From an uncultured Eubacterium sp. (lineage in GTDB: Bacteria > Bacillota > Clostridia > Oscillospirales > Acutalibacteraceae), in contig CAKSWS010000008.1 in NCBI GenBank assembly GCA_934512155.1, positions 1 through 52,825 on the forward strand: DNA of 52,825 nucleotides, read 5' to 3'. The notes beneath the pieces were generated by a model. It had not been told where the DNA came from, searched no databases, and saw nothing but the letters and a program-made list of their open reading frames with translations. The position numbers and the translations under genes were made by a program. The stretch's first letter is position 1, and every line of letters starts with the position of its first letter. Shown here one piece after another: positions 16,561-24,923 of the stretch.

Positions 16561-17904
16561 ATGCAAAACAAAAATACAAATTTAATGACCGAAGGCAGCA
16601 TTACAAAAAGTATTTTGCTGTTTTCCCTGCCGCTGATTTTAGGAAATTTACTTCAACAACTTTACAACACGGCAGATTCAATAGTTGTTGGTAATCTTAT
16701 AGGAAGCAATGCACTTGCGGCTGTAGGTTCGGGAACGGTTTTAATAAATTTACTTATTGCGTTCAGCCAAGGTACGGCAGTAGGTGCCGGAATAATAACA
16801 TCACAATATTTAGGTGCAAACGACAAAAAGAGAACTCAATTTGCCGTTCACTCATCTTTAGCTCTTGCAGTTATAATAGGTTTAATCTTATCTGCCTGCG
16901 GCATTATTTTCGGCAAAGAGTTGCTTGTGCTGATGAAAACGCCGGCAGAAATTTTAGATGATTCGGTTACATATTTACGAATTTACTTTGGCGGATTAAT
17001 TTTTAACGTTATTTACAATATGGCCGCCGGAATAATGAACGCCGCCGGCAATTCCAAACGTTCTCTTAGATATTTAGCATATGCATCCGTTATCAACATA
17101 GGACTTGACCTACTGTTTGTTGCCGTATTTAAAATGGGTATAAACGGAACCGCAACGGCAACTGTTATAAGCCAATTTATTTCCTGTGTGCTTTCAATTT
17201 TATTCTTAATGCGTGTTAACGCAGATTATAAAGTTTCGCTTAAAAAAATAAGACTTCAAAAAAACGCATCTTTAAAAATTCTAAAAACAGGATTTCCCAC
17301 CGGATTGCAAAACACGGTTATTTCAATTTCCAATGTTCTTGTTCAATCGGGTATTAACGGATTTGGCGCAACAGCGATGGCAGGATTCGGTGCGTATTTA
17401 AAAATTGACGGTTTTAACATTTTACCTGTGTTAAGCTTTGCAATGGCAAGCACAACATTTGTTGGTCAAAACTACGGCGCAGGTAAATTGGACAGAGTAA
17501 AAAAAGGAATGATAAGCACCCTTATTATGGGTATTGTTTACACTGTTATAATAGGAATTTTACTTCTTTCATTTTCAACTCCTATTATGAGATTGTTTAC
17601 ATCTGACCCTGCGGTTATTTCATACGGCAAAGAAGCCATGAAATATTTTTGCCCGTTTTATTCTTTGCTTGCAATATTAAATTGCTTGGCAGGCACTGTA
17701 AGAGGTACAGGCAAAACCATACCTCCAATGTTAATAATGCTTGTTTCAATGTGTCTGTTCCGTATTGCATGGATTCAGTTTGTTTTGCCACACTTTAATT
17801 CTATTAATTACATTTACCTTATATATCCTGTATCTTGGGCATTAGGTTCTGCAATGATGATCTTATACACCGTTTTCGGCAAATGGATGAAAATAAAACA
17901 ATAA
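16561..17904 (+). CDS. MATE family efflux transporter
   Basis: 447 residues, twelve hydrophobic segments. The opening 'LMTEGSITKSILLFSLPLILGNLLQQLYNTADSIVVGNLIGSNALAAVG' is the standard MATE helix-1/2 signature, with a second half beginning 'ILKTGFPTGLQNTVISISNVLVQSGINGFGATAMAGFG'. MATE proteins export drugs or metabolites using Na+ or H+. The frame is open 16 codons upstream, but GGGAGG before 16561 sets the start. Monocistronic between its own promoter and a terminator. Confidence 0.93.
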   Translation: MQNKNTNLMTEGSITKSILLFSLPLILGNLLQQLYNTADSIVVGNLIGSNALAAVGSGTVLINLLIAFSQGTAVGAGIITSQYLGANDKKRTQFAVHSSLALAVIIGLILSACGIIFGKELLVLMKTPAEILDDSVTYLRIYFGGLIFNVIYNMAAGIMNAAGNSKRSLRYLAYASVINIGLDLLFVAVFKMGINGTATATVISQFISCVLSILFLMRVNADYKVSLKKIRLQKNASLKILKTGFPTGLQNTVISISNVLVQSGINGFGATAMAGFGAYLKIDGFNILPVLSFAMASTTFVGQNYGAGKLDRVKKGMISTLIMGIVYTVIIGILLLSFSTPIMRLFTSDPAVISYGKEAMKYFCPFYSLLAILNCLAGTVRGTGKTIPPMLIMLVSMCLFRIAWIQFVLPHFNSINYIYLIYPVSWALGSAMMILYTVFGKWMKIKQ

Positions 17905-17922
17905 ATAAATAAATAAAAAAAT

Positions 17923-17968
17923 AAAGCAACCCGTAAAGATTATTAATCTTAAAACGGGTTGCTTTTTT
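17923..17968. terminator. Bidirectional terminator
   Basis: Stem AAAGCAACCCGT / ACGGGTTGCTTT enclosing a smaller AAGATTATTAATCTT hairpin. T-run on the right for the MATE gene and A-run on the left serving the E2-like gene on the minus strand. Confidence 0.85.
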
Positions 17969-17973
17969 ATGCC

Positions 17974-18918
17974 TTATGCTACTTCTTCTTGTTCTTCTTT
18001 TTCATCTATCCAAGAAAAGATTATTTCAGGATTAGAAAAGATTTCATCAAGTTTTTTAAAAAACGGAACGCAATCGCCGTAATCAAGTGCCCTGTGGTCT
18101 ATTGCAATAGTAATAGGTAAAATCTTGCGAACCTCAATTTTATCGCAACCGTTTTCATCTTCAACAACAACAGGTCTTTTTTGAATTGCATTTACTGCAA
18201 ACGCAGAAACCTGAGGCGGAATAATTTCAAGAAGAAAACACTGACCTTTTTGGGCTCTGTAAACAGAACCTAAATTTGAAATTGTTGTTGTGCCCTGTTC
18301 AATATCATGCTTTGTTAAACGGTGATTTATAGGAATGGAATAATATTCTTTTTTTGCATCTCCTGAAAGAGTATGTACTTTATGCTTACCCGGCATCTTT
18401 GAACCGTAAAGTCTTCTTAACGCCTGAAGAATTTTACCCTGCTTCAAGCCCGTTAAGGTATTGTCTAACGAAACTTCAAACATAACTTCATTCATATCGG
18501 AATTATTTGCACGGCGTGCTGTGTTTGCAATTTCACGTGTCATTTCATCTAAGTTCTTATTGCCCATATCATGCATATTAACTGTCATCATTTCTCCTGT
18601 ATTTAAAATCATAGGCATTGAAATATCAATTTGATCATGATAATTTAATGTACCCCTTACGAGTTTTTTATTAAAATCAAGTGTGCAATTCATTTTGGGA
18701 GCAGCTTTTAATCCTTCACAAATTATTTTAAGCATTAATGTATTTACTGTTATTTTTTCATCACTGATGTCATTAAGTTTTTTACATTGTTTAACAAGTT
18801 CTGTAACGTCTGCTTCATAACTCATTGTTGCGTGAGGAATATCCTGCCAACTTTCAGACGTCATATTTGATACGATTTTTCTTGCGATTCCAAAATGTTC
18901 ATTTTTATATATAGCCAT
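17974..18918 (-). CDS. Stand-alone 2-oxoacid dehydrogenase E2-type acyltransferase
   Basis: 314 residues. The fold signature of the E2/CAT acyltransferase domain is visible (ATMSYEADVTELVKQCKKLND near the N-terminus; 'TTTISNLGSV', 'PPQVSAFAVNAIQKRPVV', 'ITIAIDHRALDYGDCVPFFKKLDEIF'). There is no lipoyl or E1-binding domain. The usual HxxxDG active-site motif appears as HRALDYG, with Tyr where Gly is expected. It may be a free acyl-CoA acyltransferase rather than part of a dehydrogenase complex; no E1 or E3 gene is nearby. Start chosen at 18918 where AAGGAGAAA precedes the ATG. A palindrome lies upstream. Confidence 0.75.
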   Translation of the reverse strand: MAIYKNEHFGIARKIVSNMTSESWQDIPHATMSYEADVTELVKQCKKLNDISDEKITVNTLMLKIICEGLKAAPKMNCTLDFNKKLVRGTLNYHDQIDISMPMILNTGEMMTVNMHDMGNKNLDEMTREIANTARRANNSDMNEVMFEVSLDNTLTGLKQGKILQALRRLYGSKMPGKHKVHTLSGDAKKEYYSIPINHRLTKHDIEQGTTTISNLGSVYRAQKGQCFLLEIIPPQVSAFAVNAIQKRPVVVEDENGCDKIEVRKILPITIAIDHRALDYGDCVPFFKKLDEIFSNPEIIFSWIDEKEEQEEVA

Positions 18919-19009
18919 AATATTTTTCTCCTTTGGCATTTCGTTTTTCGTTGTGATGCCATAATAGCCTAAAATCGCAAAATCTTCTACCAACTTTGGT
19001 TTACATTTA

Positions 19010-19028
19010 TGTCAACCGGCGGTTGACA
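19010..19028. promoter_or_regulatory. Perfect 19-bp palindromic operator candidate
   Basis: TGTCAACCG-G-CGGTTGACA is a perfect inverted repeat. On the minus strand its last six bases are TTGACA, a -35 element for the E2-type acyltransferase gene. A second smaller palindrome, ACCAACTTTGGT (18988-18999), sits in the spacer. A dimeric repressor or MerR-like activator site is the natural reading; the regulator is not evident. Confidence 0.6.
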
Positions 19029-19031
19029 AAC

Positions 19032-19067
19032 AAAAAACGCCTGATTTTAAGCCAAAAATCAAGCGTT
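19032..19067 (-). terminator. Terminator after XRE regulator
   Basis: On the minus strand AACGC-TTGATTTT ... AAAATCA-GGCGTT with a following TTTTTTG. Confidence 0.75.
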
Positions 19068-19072
19068 TGCAA

Positions 19073-19699
19073 CTATTTATTTTTATGTTTTGATTTAGCA
19101 CAAATTATGTAAAATAACGGAATGGTTAAGAATATTACCCACAAAGGATGCCAAAGGGAACAGAAGAATCCGCCTATCAAATACACAAGAACCATTAAAA
19201 CAGGATAGCAAAAAATAATTGGTTTATGTTTTTCAGCGGCAATTACAAATGTGTAATAAAGAGGAATTGTTAAAAATACAAGCCAGCCGTAATACCACCC
19301 TTGAGGCGCACAGAATATGCCGAGAAGAACATATGCTATACACATTAAAACAGGATAGCTTACAAAAAACCAACCTCTGTGTTTTTTCTTCTTGACAGGT
19401 TTTTCATTTTCAGCTTTGTTTTCTTCAACCGTTCTATTATTTGCATCTGCATCAAGAAAAGTAGTTTTATCTTCATTTTTTATATCGGTAACATCTTCTT
19501 CGCCGTTTAAAATTGATTCAACCGAAACATTATACAAGCTTGCAAGTTTCATAATATTATCAATATCCGGCGACGCATTACCCTGTTCCCACTTAGAAAC
19601 AGACTGCCTTGAAAGCCCTAATTTTTCGCCTAATTTTTCTTGACTTAAATTATTTTCAATGCGTAATTTTTTTAAATATTCACCCTGTTTAATAGACAT
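19073..19699 (-). CDS. XRE-family regulator with C-terminal membrane domain
   Basis: 208 residues. Residues about 1-60 form a helix-turn-helix (GEYLKKLRIENNLSQEKLGEKLGLSRQSVSKWEQGNASPDIDNIMKLASLY). A charged linker follows, then four hydrophobic segments from about 110 to the end, with repeated PVLM and short loops. This architecture, HTH fused to a small membrane domain, is common in Firmicutes and suggests membrane-tethered regulation, but the signal and targets are unknown. It stands 50 bases downstream of the histidine kinase gene on the same strand. Confidence 0.8.
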   Translation of the reverse strand: MSIKQGEYLKKLRIENNLSQEKLGEKLGLSRQSVSKWEQGNASPDIDNIMKLASLYNVSVESILNGEEDVTDIKNEDKTTFLDADANNRTVEENKAENEKPVKKKKHRGWFFVSYPVLMCIAYVLLGIFCAPQGWYYGWLVFLTIPLYYTFVIAAEKHKPIIFCYPVLMVLVYLIGGFFCSLWHPLWVIFLTIPLFYIICAKSKHKNK

Positions 19700-19748
19700 A
19701 GTTCACCTGGAATTTTTTCTTTTATATTATCATATCCCGGCTCAATTA

Positions 19749-20759
19749 TCAAGGCTTGGGTAACGTTATAATAAACTCTGTACCTTCATCAAGTTTGCTT
19801 TTTACGGTTGCGCTGCCACCTAAATATTCTGCCGTATGCTTAACTATAGCAAGCCCCAAACCTGTGCCTCCTGTTTCTTTTGAACGTGATTTATCAACAC
19901 GAAAAAAGCGTTCAAATACATGGCTTAGATATTTTTCCGGAATGCCTATTCCCGTATCTTTAACAGACAATATACATTTATCATTATCATCCTTAATATC
20001 CACAAAAACGCTGCCGCCGTTTTTATTGTATTTAATTGCATTTTCAACCAAATTATAAACAACATCTTCAATTAATGCTCTGGTACCTTTAACGGCAACA
20101 CTGCTGCCTGTTAAATTAAGAGTAACATCTTTTTTTGCAGCCTGTGCAAAAAGAGCTTTTATGCAGGAAGATGCAACGTCATAAACATCCACAGCGTCTA
20201 TTATAGGTTTATAATCATATTCTTCAAGCTGAGAAAGCTGAATAATATCGTGTGTTAAATTAATAAGCCTTTGTGATTCTTTATAAATTACTGCACCGAT
20301 CTCAGCAGTATCTTTAGGGCTTACCATTTGACTTTGCAGCAGTTCACCATAACCTGAAATAGCAGTTAAAGGCGTTTTTAATTCATGAGAAACATTTGCC
20401 GTAAACTTCTTTTTAACCTTTGTTAATTTCTCTTTTTCTTCAAGCTGAAGCTGAATTTTTTCAACAAACGGACTTAACTCAACAAAATTGCAATTATCTT
20501 TAATATGCTCAACATCATCGCCCATTTTTTCTATTTTGTTAATTATGCCTTTTGTAACCCTGCTGGCAATTCCGAAAGAAATTAAAATAATTAAAACAAG
20601 AAGCGGAACAATAATAAGCAAAGAATACAAAATAAGATTCCAAACCTGCGAGCCGCTTAATTTAAGTTTATAAACAATAATTAAAACGGTTGCCGCCCAC
20701 GACAATAAAACGGCAACGGAAGATGAAATTACAGTTCCGTTAAAAATTCTTACCGTCAT
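19749..20759 (-). CDS. PhoR-like sensor histidine kinase
   Basis: 336 residues. Two membrane spans at the N-terminus (about 13-29 and 41-65) are separated by only a short loop, so there is no sizeable external sensor. The H-box KKFTANVSHELKTPLTAISGYGELLQ, N-box DVVYNLVENAIKYNKNGG, G1 VKDTGIGIPEKY and G2 GGTGLGLAIVKHTAEYLGG are all intact. It follows the response-regulator gene by 20 bases. The neighbouring Na/Pi cotransporter makes phosphate control likely, and a PhoU-like domain in that transporter could supply the signal to this sensor-poor kinase. Confidence 0.88.
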   Translation of the reverse strand: MTVRIFNGTVISSSVAVLLSWAATVLIIVYKLKLSGSQVWNLILYSLLIIVPLLVLIILISFGIASRVTKGIINKIEKMGDDVEHIKDNCNFVELSPFVEKIQLQLEEKEKLTKVKKKFTANVSHELKTPLTAISGYGELLQSQMVSPKDTAEIGAVIYKESQRLINLTHDIIQLSQLEEYDYKPIIDAVDVYDVASSCIKALFAQAAKKDVTLNLTGSSVAVKGTRALIEDVVYNLVENAIKYNKNGGSVFVDIKDDNDKCILSVKDTGIGIPEKYLSHVFERFFRVDKSRSKETGGTGLGLAIVKHTAEYLGGSATVKSKLDEGTEFIITLPKP

Positions 20760-20779
20760 AAAAATTCACCCTTTAAAAA

Positions 20780-21454
20780 TTAATCACCCAACTTGTAACC
20801 CACGTGGCGAATAGTTTCAATAAGCGAACCGCTTTCGCCTAATTTTTTCCGCAAAGTTAATATGTGGCTGTCCACCGTTCTGGATTCGCTTTCACTGTTG
20901 TAACCCCAAACAGAATTTAAAAGTTGCTCTCTTGTAACGGCAATGCCCTTATTCATCATTAAATACTTAAGCATTTCAAACTCTTTATATGTAAGCTCTA
21001 TTTCATTATCAAAAGAATAAACCTTACGCTTATTTTCATCAAGCTTAATTGATTTGTAAACATAAGTTTCTCTGCTTTGGCTTTTTGATGTTCTGCGCAA
21101 AATCGCCTTAATGCGAGAAAGAAAAATCATAACCGAAAACGGCTTTGTTATGTAATCATCTGCACCTGCGTCAAGACCTCTTACCGCATCAAGTTCAGAA
21201 TCCTTTGCCGTAACCATTACAATAGGAATTTCCTTATAATCCGTATTTAACCTTATTTTTTTTGTAACGGTTAACCCGTCTTCATAAGGTATCATAACAT
21301 CAACAATAATTAAATCAGGTTTTTCCTTTTCAAGTGCCTTATAAAAATGCTTTGGCTCGGCAAATCCACGCACATCATAGCCGTTACCTTTAAGAGCGTA
21401 CATTTCCAATTCTCTTACGCTTTCATCATCCTCAAGAATATAAATAAGAGCCAT
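20780..21454 (-). CDS. OmpR/PhoB-family response regulator
   Basis: 224 residues. Receiver domain with phosphoacceptor Asp52 (DLIIVDVMIPYEDG) and the conserved Lys104 (YITKPFS), then a winged-helix DNA-binding domain (LTYKEFEMLKYLMMNKGIAVTREQLLNSVWGYNSESESRTVDSHILTLRKKLG). Located between the Na/Pi cotransporter gene and its kinase. The tandem repeat at 23406-23427 upstream of the transporter has the 11-bp period used by PhoP/PhoB-type regulators. Confidence 0.9.
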   Translation of the reverse strand: MALIYILEDDESVRELEMYALKGNGYDVRGFAEPKHFYKALEKEKPDLIIVDVMIPYEDGLTVTKKIRLNTDYKEIPIVMVTAKDSELDAVRGLDAGADDYITKPFSVMIFLSRIKAILRRTSKSQSRETYVYKSIKLDENKRKVYSFDNEIELTYKEFEMLKYLMMNKGIAVTREQLLNSVWGYNSESESRTVDSHILTLRKKLGESGSLIETIRHVGYKLGD

Positions 21455-21566
21455 AAAATATTTCCATAACCTTTCAGGCTACAACAAAACACAATCCAAA
21501 ATAATATTTTAACGGTACTTTACTGTAGCCAAACAAAGCACCAAACGGATTTTAACAAAATTAAAC

Positions 21567-23318
21567 TTAATTTAATGAATATTTTTCAAGATAAGCATCT
21601 AAGTTTTCAATAAACTCTTCATCCGTTGCTTTAATATCACGAACATAAGAATGAACATTATAATCGCCATATTCAAGTTCAAGCATTGAAAGTGCCAAGT
21701 CTGCACAGTGGTCGGCAATACGTTCTATTGAATTTACCAAATCAAGATATAAAAATCCCTGGTCAACAGAACACGTTCCCTCTTCAACTCTTTTAAGATG
21801 TCTGTTTTTAAGTTGCTTTTTAAGTTTATCAACAACTTCTTCCAAAGATTCAATTTCCTTTGCTTTGGAAACATCATTAAACCTAAACGATTCCATTGTA
21901 AGATTAATAATTTTTGTTAAAGCTGCCATTATAACGCTTAATTCATATTTTGCTTTTTCGGAAAATTGAACATTACGTTTGTTAAGTGATTTTTTTGTTT
22001 TTAAAATATCTTCACTGTAATCGCCGATTTTTTCAAGATTTTCAATGGCATGGTGCAAAATGAAAACATTTTTACTATCTTCGTCAGATAAATTTTTAGA
22101 ACTGATTTTAACAAGATAAGATTCCAAAATTTCTTCGTATTTATCTGTTGCACGCTCATTGGTTTTAATCATTTCTGCTTTTTCATCTGTATAATTTTTA
22201 ATGATTGATAAAGCACAAATTGCAGTTTTTTCAACCATTTGAGACATTTCCACAGTTACTTCACGGCACTTTTCAACAGCATAGGACGGATTGATAAGGA
22301 ATCTGTCATCAAGCAAAGCAATTTGCTTTTTGTCTTCCTCTTTACCTGCCGGAATTGTTTTAACTGCAAGAAATTCAAGTTGCTTTGTAAACGGAAGCAA
22401 CAGCAATGTTGAAGCCACATTGAATATTGAGTGGGTCATAGCAATTTGAGAAGCTGAAATTGCATTATCAATAAATGAAAAATGAAAAATTGCATTTGCA
22501 CCGTAGAACAAAATGCAAGCCAAAATAACGCCGATAATATTAAAATACAAGTGAGCGCAAGCTGCACGCTTTGCATTTTTGCTTGTGCCGATTGCAGACA
22601 AAATTGCTGTAATACAAGTGCCTATATTTTGCCCTAAAATAATAGGAAAGGCTGTTGCAAACGGAACTGCACCGGAAATTGCAAGTGCCTGTAAAATTCC
22701 CACAGACGCAGATGAAGACTGAATAACGGCAGTTAAAGCCGCACCCACAAGAATGCCCAAAACCGGATTACTGAATTTTAAAAGTATAGATGTAAAATTC
22801 GGATTATCTGCCAAGTCGGACATGGAATCACTCATAAGAGTCATACCAATCATAAGAATTGAGAAACCGGCAAGAATACCGCCAATGCTTTTACGCTTTT
22901 CATTTTTTGAAAACATTAAAACAAACACGCTTATAAGTGCAAGAACAGGTGCAAATGAAGACGGCTTTAACAAGGTTATAAACAAACTGTCGCCGCTTAT
23001 ACCTGTTAAAGAAAGCATCCAAGCAGTAATTGTTGTACCCACATTTGCGCCCATAATAACGCCGATGGCACGTGAAAGTTCCATAATACCGGAATTAACA
23101 AAACCAACCGTCATAACCGTTACAGCCGATGACGATTGAATAAGTGCGGTAACGACACAGCCCAAAAGAACGCCCTTATATGTTTTATCTGTCATTTTTT
23201 CCAGGATATGTTCCATTTTACCACCGGAAAGTTTTTCAAGCTGCTCGCCCATAAAACTCATTCCGTAAAGGAAAAGGGCAAGTCCGCCGCACATTGAAAT
23301 TAAAGAAAATATATTCAT
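21567..23318 (-). CDS. Na/Pi cotransporter family protein with PhoU-like domain
   Basis: 583 residues. The membrane part (about 1-315) has the two inverted repeats each with the QSSSA substrate motif ('VVTALIQSSSAVTVMTVGF' and 'TAVIQSSSASVGILQALAI'). The C-terminal 230 residues are helical and PhoU-like (VEKTAICALSIIKNY.. ENLEKIGDYSEDILKTK.. NSIERIADHCADLALSML). It should import phosphate with sodium, or export it, as shown for some YjbB-type relatives. Gene order with a PhoP/PhoR-like pair and the upstream tandem repeat point to phosphate control. Confidence 0.9.
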   Translation of the reverse strand: MNIFSLISMCGGLALFLYGMSFMGEQLEKLSGGKMEHILEKMTDKTYKGVLLGCVVTALIQSSSAVTVMTVGFVNSGIMELSRAIGVIMGANVGTTITAWMLSLTGISGDSLFITLLKPSSFAPVLALISVFVLMFSKNEKRKSIGGILAGFSILMIGMTLMSDSMSDLADNPNFTSILLKFSNPVLGILVGAALTAVIQSSSASVGILQALAISGAVPFATAFPIILGQNIGTCITAILSAIGTSKNAKRAACAHLYFNIIGVILACILFYGANAIFHFSFIDNAISASQIAMTHSIFNVASTLLLLPFTKQLEFLAVKTIPAGKEEDKKQIALLDDRFLINPSYAVEKCREVTVEMSQMVEKTAICALSIIKNYTDEKAEMIKTNERATDKYEEILESYLVKISSKNLSDEDSKNVFILHHAIENLEKIGDYSEDILKTKKSLNKRNVQFSEKAKYELSVIMAALTKIINLTMESFRFNDVSKAKEIESLEEVVDKLKKQLKNRHLKRVEEGTCSVDQGFLYLDLVNSIERIADHCADLALSMLELEYGDYNVHSYVRDIKATDEEFIENLDAYLEKYSLN

Positions 23319-23405
23319 AATCTTCTCCTGTTTTTATTATTATTACCAAAAAATCATTAATACATTTGTTTAGATTAAACATTTTAATTCAAATAAAAAC
23401 TATGA

Positions 23406-23427
23406 TTATGTCAAATTTATGTCAAAT
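23406..23427 (-). promoter_or_regulatory. Pho-box-like tandem repeat upstream of Na/Pi cotransporter
   Basis: On the minus strand ATTTGACATAA occurs twice in perfect tandem, giving hexamers TTGACA at an 11-base period. PhoP in Bacillus recognises TT(A/T)ACA-like hexamers with the same 11-base period. It lies about 90 bases before the start codon. Confidence 0.6.
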
Positions 23428-23460
23428 ATAATTATACAACAAACGCTGTTTAATATCCAT

Positions 23461-23500
23461 AAAAAAATCACGCAAATTAAAAAACAATAATTTGCGTGAT
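23461..23500 (-). terminator. Terminator of the GH operon
   Basis: On the minus strand ATCACGCAAATTA / TAATTTGCGTGAT (13 bp) is followed by TTTTTTT. It ends the alpha-galactosidase/six-hairpin operon. Confidence 0.88.
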
Positions 23501-23504
23501 AAAT

Positions 23505-24920
23505 TTAATCAAAAAACATTTTAACTCGTTCTTTATTGCAAGCAATTAACTCCTTGCACCTGCATTTAATATTTATTGATTTGCCGGTGCAATTATAAAT
23601 AACAGCGTTTGTTTTTGAAACTTTAACATTTATATATCCGCCGCACACAGGCAAATGTTTAAAATCCAAATAATCAATTTCATTTGGCATAGAAGGAAAA
23701 ATACAAATTCCGTTTTCCGTAGGAACTATTCCGCCCAAACCGCAAACAGTTTGCTCAATAAGAGTAAAACTGATTTCAGGGTAATCGCCGTTCAAACCCT
23801 GCGACGCTCTTTCGTGTGGTAAATCTTTTTTGGAAAAAATATATTTCATCCATTTATATGCCAAGTCGCCTTTACCGTAAGCAAAAAATGCATCCGGCAA
23901 ATAAGTTAAACTTTCAATATTACTTTGCCTTAAATCGGGATTTTCCTCGCACTCATCAATATATTCAAGCAATTTATTTGTTCTTTCACCGGGATAAGTT
24001 AAATATTTTACAGGCACAAAAACAAGCGATTCCCCACCCATAAGAAAATCATTTTCATTTTTCCAAATATATTGCTTATTTCCGTTATTATCTGCCGCAA
24101 AAGCAAATTTATCGCTTTTTTCCACAAAACTCCACTTGTTATTATAGTAGTTTTTTAAATTTTGTACCCTTCTCATTTGAAATTTTGACTCGTTTTCCAT
24201 GCCGTTTAAACGCAATATATTAGAATAGGCTTTTAAAGCGGCATACAAAGCGGCTATTTCATCTCCCGTTTCGGCAGTAAAAGCGCCACGCTCATTATAT
24301 GATGCACTGCCTGCCCAAATACTTCCTTTACCCTCCGGAATACCGTTTTTATTTTTATCATTTTTTAAAATAAAGTCGCCTAATATATAATCAATAAAAT
24401 TTAAAATGCGTTTATCGGTAACATATCTTTCATCACCTGTCCAAAGAAAAAGTTTATAAGCCAATTCACACAATTCAAACTGACCTGTTATTTCACGCAC
24501 AAAAGAATTATAATTCGGCGTGTCCATATAATAAACACTGCCGTCAAAATTAAATGACCACAAAGCATATCCCCCTGTTTTTTCACAGGCACTGTTTATA
24601 AAAGTCATATACATATTATATATTTCTTCATCCAAACCCACCAAATGAGCCCCTGCCGCCTGATGAACAAAATCACGAAGATAAAACGCTGTTCTGTCAT
24701 AATAACCTGCCCAAAAAGACGGCATATAATCCGCCGGCTTTGCCCATAGTTCACAAGGTTTGTCTATAACCCGATTATCAGGACCGTACCATTTACCGCC
24801 GTCGCCCCTGTTTCGTTCACCGTTTACGGTTTTTGACACAACAAATTGGGCTGTTTTATCAACAGCCCAATTAAACGCCTTTTCAATTTCAAAATTATCG
24901 CTTTTTAAAATCGGTTTCAT
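23505..24920 (-). CDS. Six-hairpin (alpha/alpha barrel) glycoside hydrolase-like protein
   Basis: 471 residues, no signal peptide, so probably cytoplasmic. Features of an (alpha/alpha)6 glycosidase are visible: 'MPSFWAGYYDRTAFYLRDFVHQAAGAHLVG', 'SFVREITGQFELCELAYKLFLWTGDERYV', 'NKNGIPEG' and 'ERGAFTAETGDEIAALYAALKAYSNIL'. It resembles rhamnosidase/amylo-glucosidase-type barrels, but I cannot name the family or the catalytic acids. It starts 3 bases after the alpha-galactosidase gene ends, so the two enzymes very likely act on the same oligosaccharide. Confidence 0.65.
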   Translation of the reverse strand: MKPILKSDNFEIEKAFNWAVDKTAQFVVSKTVNGERNRGDGGKWYGPDNRVIDKPCELWAKPADYMPSFWAGYYDRTAFYLRDFVHQAAGAHLVGLDEEIYNMYMTFINSACEKTGGYALWSFNFDGSVYYMDTPNYNSFVREITGQFELCELAYKLFLWTGDERYVTDKRILNFIDYILGDFILKNDKNKNGIPEGKGSIWAGSASYNERGAFTAETGDEIAALYAALKAYSNILRLNGMENESKFQMRRVQNLKNYYNNKWSFVEKSDKFAFAADNNGNKQYIWKNENDFLMGGESLVFVPVKYLTYPGERTNKLLEYIDECEENPDLRQSNIESLTYLPDAFFAYGKGDLAYKWMKYIFSKKDLPHERASQGLNGDYPEISFTLIEQTVCGLGGIVPTENGICIFPSMPNEIDYLDFKHLPVCGGYINVKVSKTNAVIYNCTGKSINIKCRCKELIACNKERVKMFFD

Positions 24921-24923
24921 AAT

